A stretch of DNA of 6,809 nt from Chloroflexota bacterium (GTDB lineage: Bacteria; Chloroflexota; Chloroflexia; Thermomicrobiales; UBA6265): contig JAEVYR010000219.1 of the NCBI GenBank assembly GCA_023392645.1, positions 1 through 6,809 of the forward strand, given 5' to 3'. Under the pieces are notes generated by a model. It saw only the letters and a list, made by a program, of their open reading frames with translations. It was not told the DNA's origin and ran no database searches. Shown here one piece after another: positions 6,083 to 6,809 of the stretch. The position numbers and the translations under genes are program-made. Each line of letters begins with the position of its first letter. The stretch's first letter is position 1.

Positions 6083-6445
6083 ATGCCGACGGTTGAGGTC
6101 ATGGGTGAGGATGTGTTCGATGCCGCCGAGGGCCGCCGCCTGGTGCTGGCGATCGAGGATGCAGGAATCGATATTCTGCATCGGTGCGGGGGCAACGCGC
6201 GGTGCACCACCTGCCGAGTCGAGGTGCTCGACGGCGATGCCGGACCGATGACGGAGGCGGAGGCGAATCGGCTGGAGTCCGTCAGCGAGCGCACCGACAG
6301 GACGCGGTTGTCGTGCCAGGTCCAGGTGCGCGACGACCTGTCCGTGAAGGTGCGCAACCGGCTGTTCGAAAAGCCGGAGCTCGGCGATGCCGGGCCGCGA
6401 CCGATCGAATGGCCGGAGGATCGTCCGCTGCCGCCGGAATCGTAG
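6083..6445 (+). CDS. [2Fe-2S] ferredoxin
   Basis: This 120-residue cytoplasmic electron carrier has a single [2Fe-2S] cluster domain. The four ligands are Cys35, Cys41, Cys44 (HRCGGNARCTTCRVEVLDG, 33-51) and Cys78 (RLSCQVQV, 75-82). The C-x5-C-x2-C spacing resembles adrenodoxin-like and some other bacterial ferredoxins, while plant photosynthetic ferredoxins have four residues in the first gap. The N-terminal beta strands and the helix at about 20-33 fit the fold. After about residue 95 there is a Pro- and acid-rich tail (GPRPIEWPEDRPLPPES) that is probably flexible. The ATG at 6083 has GGGAGGAG (6064-6071) eleven bases upstream. An in-frame GTG at 6071 overlaps that site and is less likely. 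The redox partner cannot be told from this window. Confidence 0.9.
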   Translation: MPTVEVMGEDVFDAAEGRRLVLAIEDAGIDILHRCGGNARCTTCRVEVLDGDAGPMTEAEANRLESVSERTDRTRLSCQVQVRDDLSVKVRNRLFEKPELGDAGPRPIEWPEDRPLPPES

Positions 6446-6453
6446 CGCCGGCG

Positions 6454-6483
6454 TTGGGAATCGGTCAGGCCAGCGGGTATACT
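6454..6483 (+). promoter_or_regulatory. Promoter of the SRP RNA gene
   Basis: TTGGGA (6454-6459) and TATACT (6478-6483) are separated by 18 bases; they match four and five of six consensus positions. The predicted start, near 6490, coincides with the beginning of the closing helix of the SRP RNA (6491), which independently supports both calls. Confidence 0.65.
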
Positions 6484-6489
6484 TTTCAG

Positions 6490-6760
6490 CGTCGTGCTAG
6501 ATGGGGAGCTGGCGGTGCCCTGTACCCGCAATCCGCCTTAGCGGGGTTGAACTCCCTCTCGAGGTACGACTCTTTGGGACTACGGTCGCTACGGGATGTT
6601 GAAGTCTGGGTCCCGCACGGCGGGGCACTGTGAATCGGGTCAGGACCGGAAGGTAGCAGCCCTAAGCAGGACGCCTCGGGTGATGTGGGGAAGCCCGGAT
6701 GGAGTCCACGAGCGGTCGCAAGCTGGAGGGTTCGTATCGACAGGGGGTGCACGGCACACC
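6490..6760 (+). ncRNA. ffs: Large bacterial SRP RNA (with Alu domain)
   Basis: This is the RNA scaffold of the signal recognition particle, which with Ffh targets nascent membrane and secretory proteins to the membrane. It is the long, Bacillus-like form of about 270 bases rather than the short 4.5S form. The Alu-domain sequence includes GTGCTAGATGGGGAG (6494-6508) and GGTGCCCTGTACCCGC (6516-6531), much like Bacillus scRNA. The Ffh-binding domain IV includes GTCAGGACCGGAAGG (6639-6653) followed by TAGCAGCC, with the GGAA tetraloop at 6648-6651 and the conserved AGCAG internal-loop side at 6655-6659. The two ends pair: GTCGTGC (6491-6497) with GCACGGC (6749-6755). The 5' end is set by the promoter; the exact 3' end is uncertain by some bases. 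Open frames across this stretch are not genes. Confidence 0.95.
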
Positions 6761-6772
6761 CTGACCAAAAGG

Positions 6773-6809
6773 AAACGGGCGGGGGGATTGGTCCACGCCC
6801 CGGTTTGTT
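6773..6809 (+). terminator. Intrinsic terminator of the SRP RNA gene (cut by window edge)
   Basis: GGGCG (6777-6781) pairs with CGCCC (6796-6800), an outer AAAC (6773-6776) pairs with GTTT (6803-6806) across a two-base bulge, and GGA/TCC extends the stem at the top. A T-rich tract (TTTGTT, 6804-6809) follows and reaches the end of the window, so its full length is unknown. Confidence 0.58.

Noticed and set aside
6184..6752. Open frames on both strands across the right end of the window
   Set aside because: They cover the ferredoxin gene and the structured SRP RNA, and their products have no family features.

Overview
The window is GC-rich bacterial DNA with tightly packed genes. It contains a cyanophycin (multi-L-arginyl-poly-L-aspartate) metabolism cluster, part of a methionine-cycle gene on the opposite strand, several small genes, and a complete signal recognition particle (SRP) RNA gene. 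The organism is probably a heterotrophic, non-cyanobacterial species. The large Alu-domain SRP RNA, the GC-rich codon use, the homocysteine methyltransferase type and the archaeal-type dUTPase would suit a Chloroflexota lineage such as Thermomicrobia. That placement is an inference from gene content and was not checked by any search.

Layout. Positions 1-602 (minus strand) hold the 5' part of a homocysteine S-methyltransferase that runs off the left edge. A 237-bp divergent intergenic region (603-839) carries a good sigma-70-like promoter facing right. Positions 840-1688 encode cyanophycinase (CphB), 1819-4455 a full-length cyanophycin synthetase (CphA), and 4448-4993 a dUTPase/dCTP-deaminase-family protein that overlaps the end of cphA by 8 bp. 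A convergent intergenic region with hairpins (4994-5123) follows. Next are a small Cys/His-containing protein on the minus strand (5124-5465), a divergent pair partner encoding a 164-aa protein of unknown function (5553-6047), and a [2Fe-2S] ferredoxin (6083-6445). The SRP RNA gene (about 6490-6760) has its own promoter and ends in a terminator hairpin at the right edge.

How the genes work together. CphA polymerises aspartate and arginine into cyanophycin using ATP. CphB cuts the polymer back to beta-Asp-Arg dipeptides, so the pair forms a nitrogen store-and-release cycle, with both enzymes apparently cytoplasmic. No isoaspartyl dipeptidase gene, which would finish degradation, is in the window. 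The dUTPase is probably translated together with cphA, but no functional link to cyanophycin is known to me. The SRP RNA and ferredoxin are housekeeping neighbours.

I see no mobile element, CRISPR array, tRNA or rRNA. Nothing here clearly amounts to an undescribed system. The most interesting points are the cphB-cphA-dut arrangement, the intact HxxEHxxxE motif in the CphA N domain, and the loss of the deaminase glutamate in the dUTPase-family protein.
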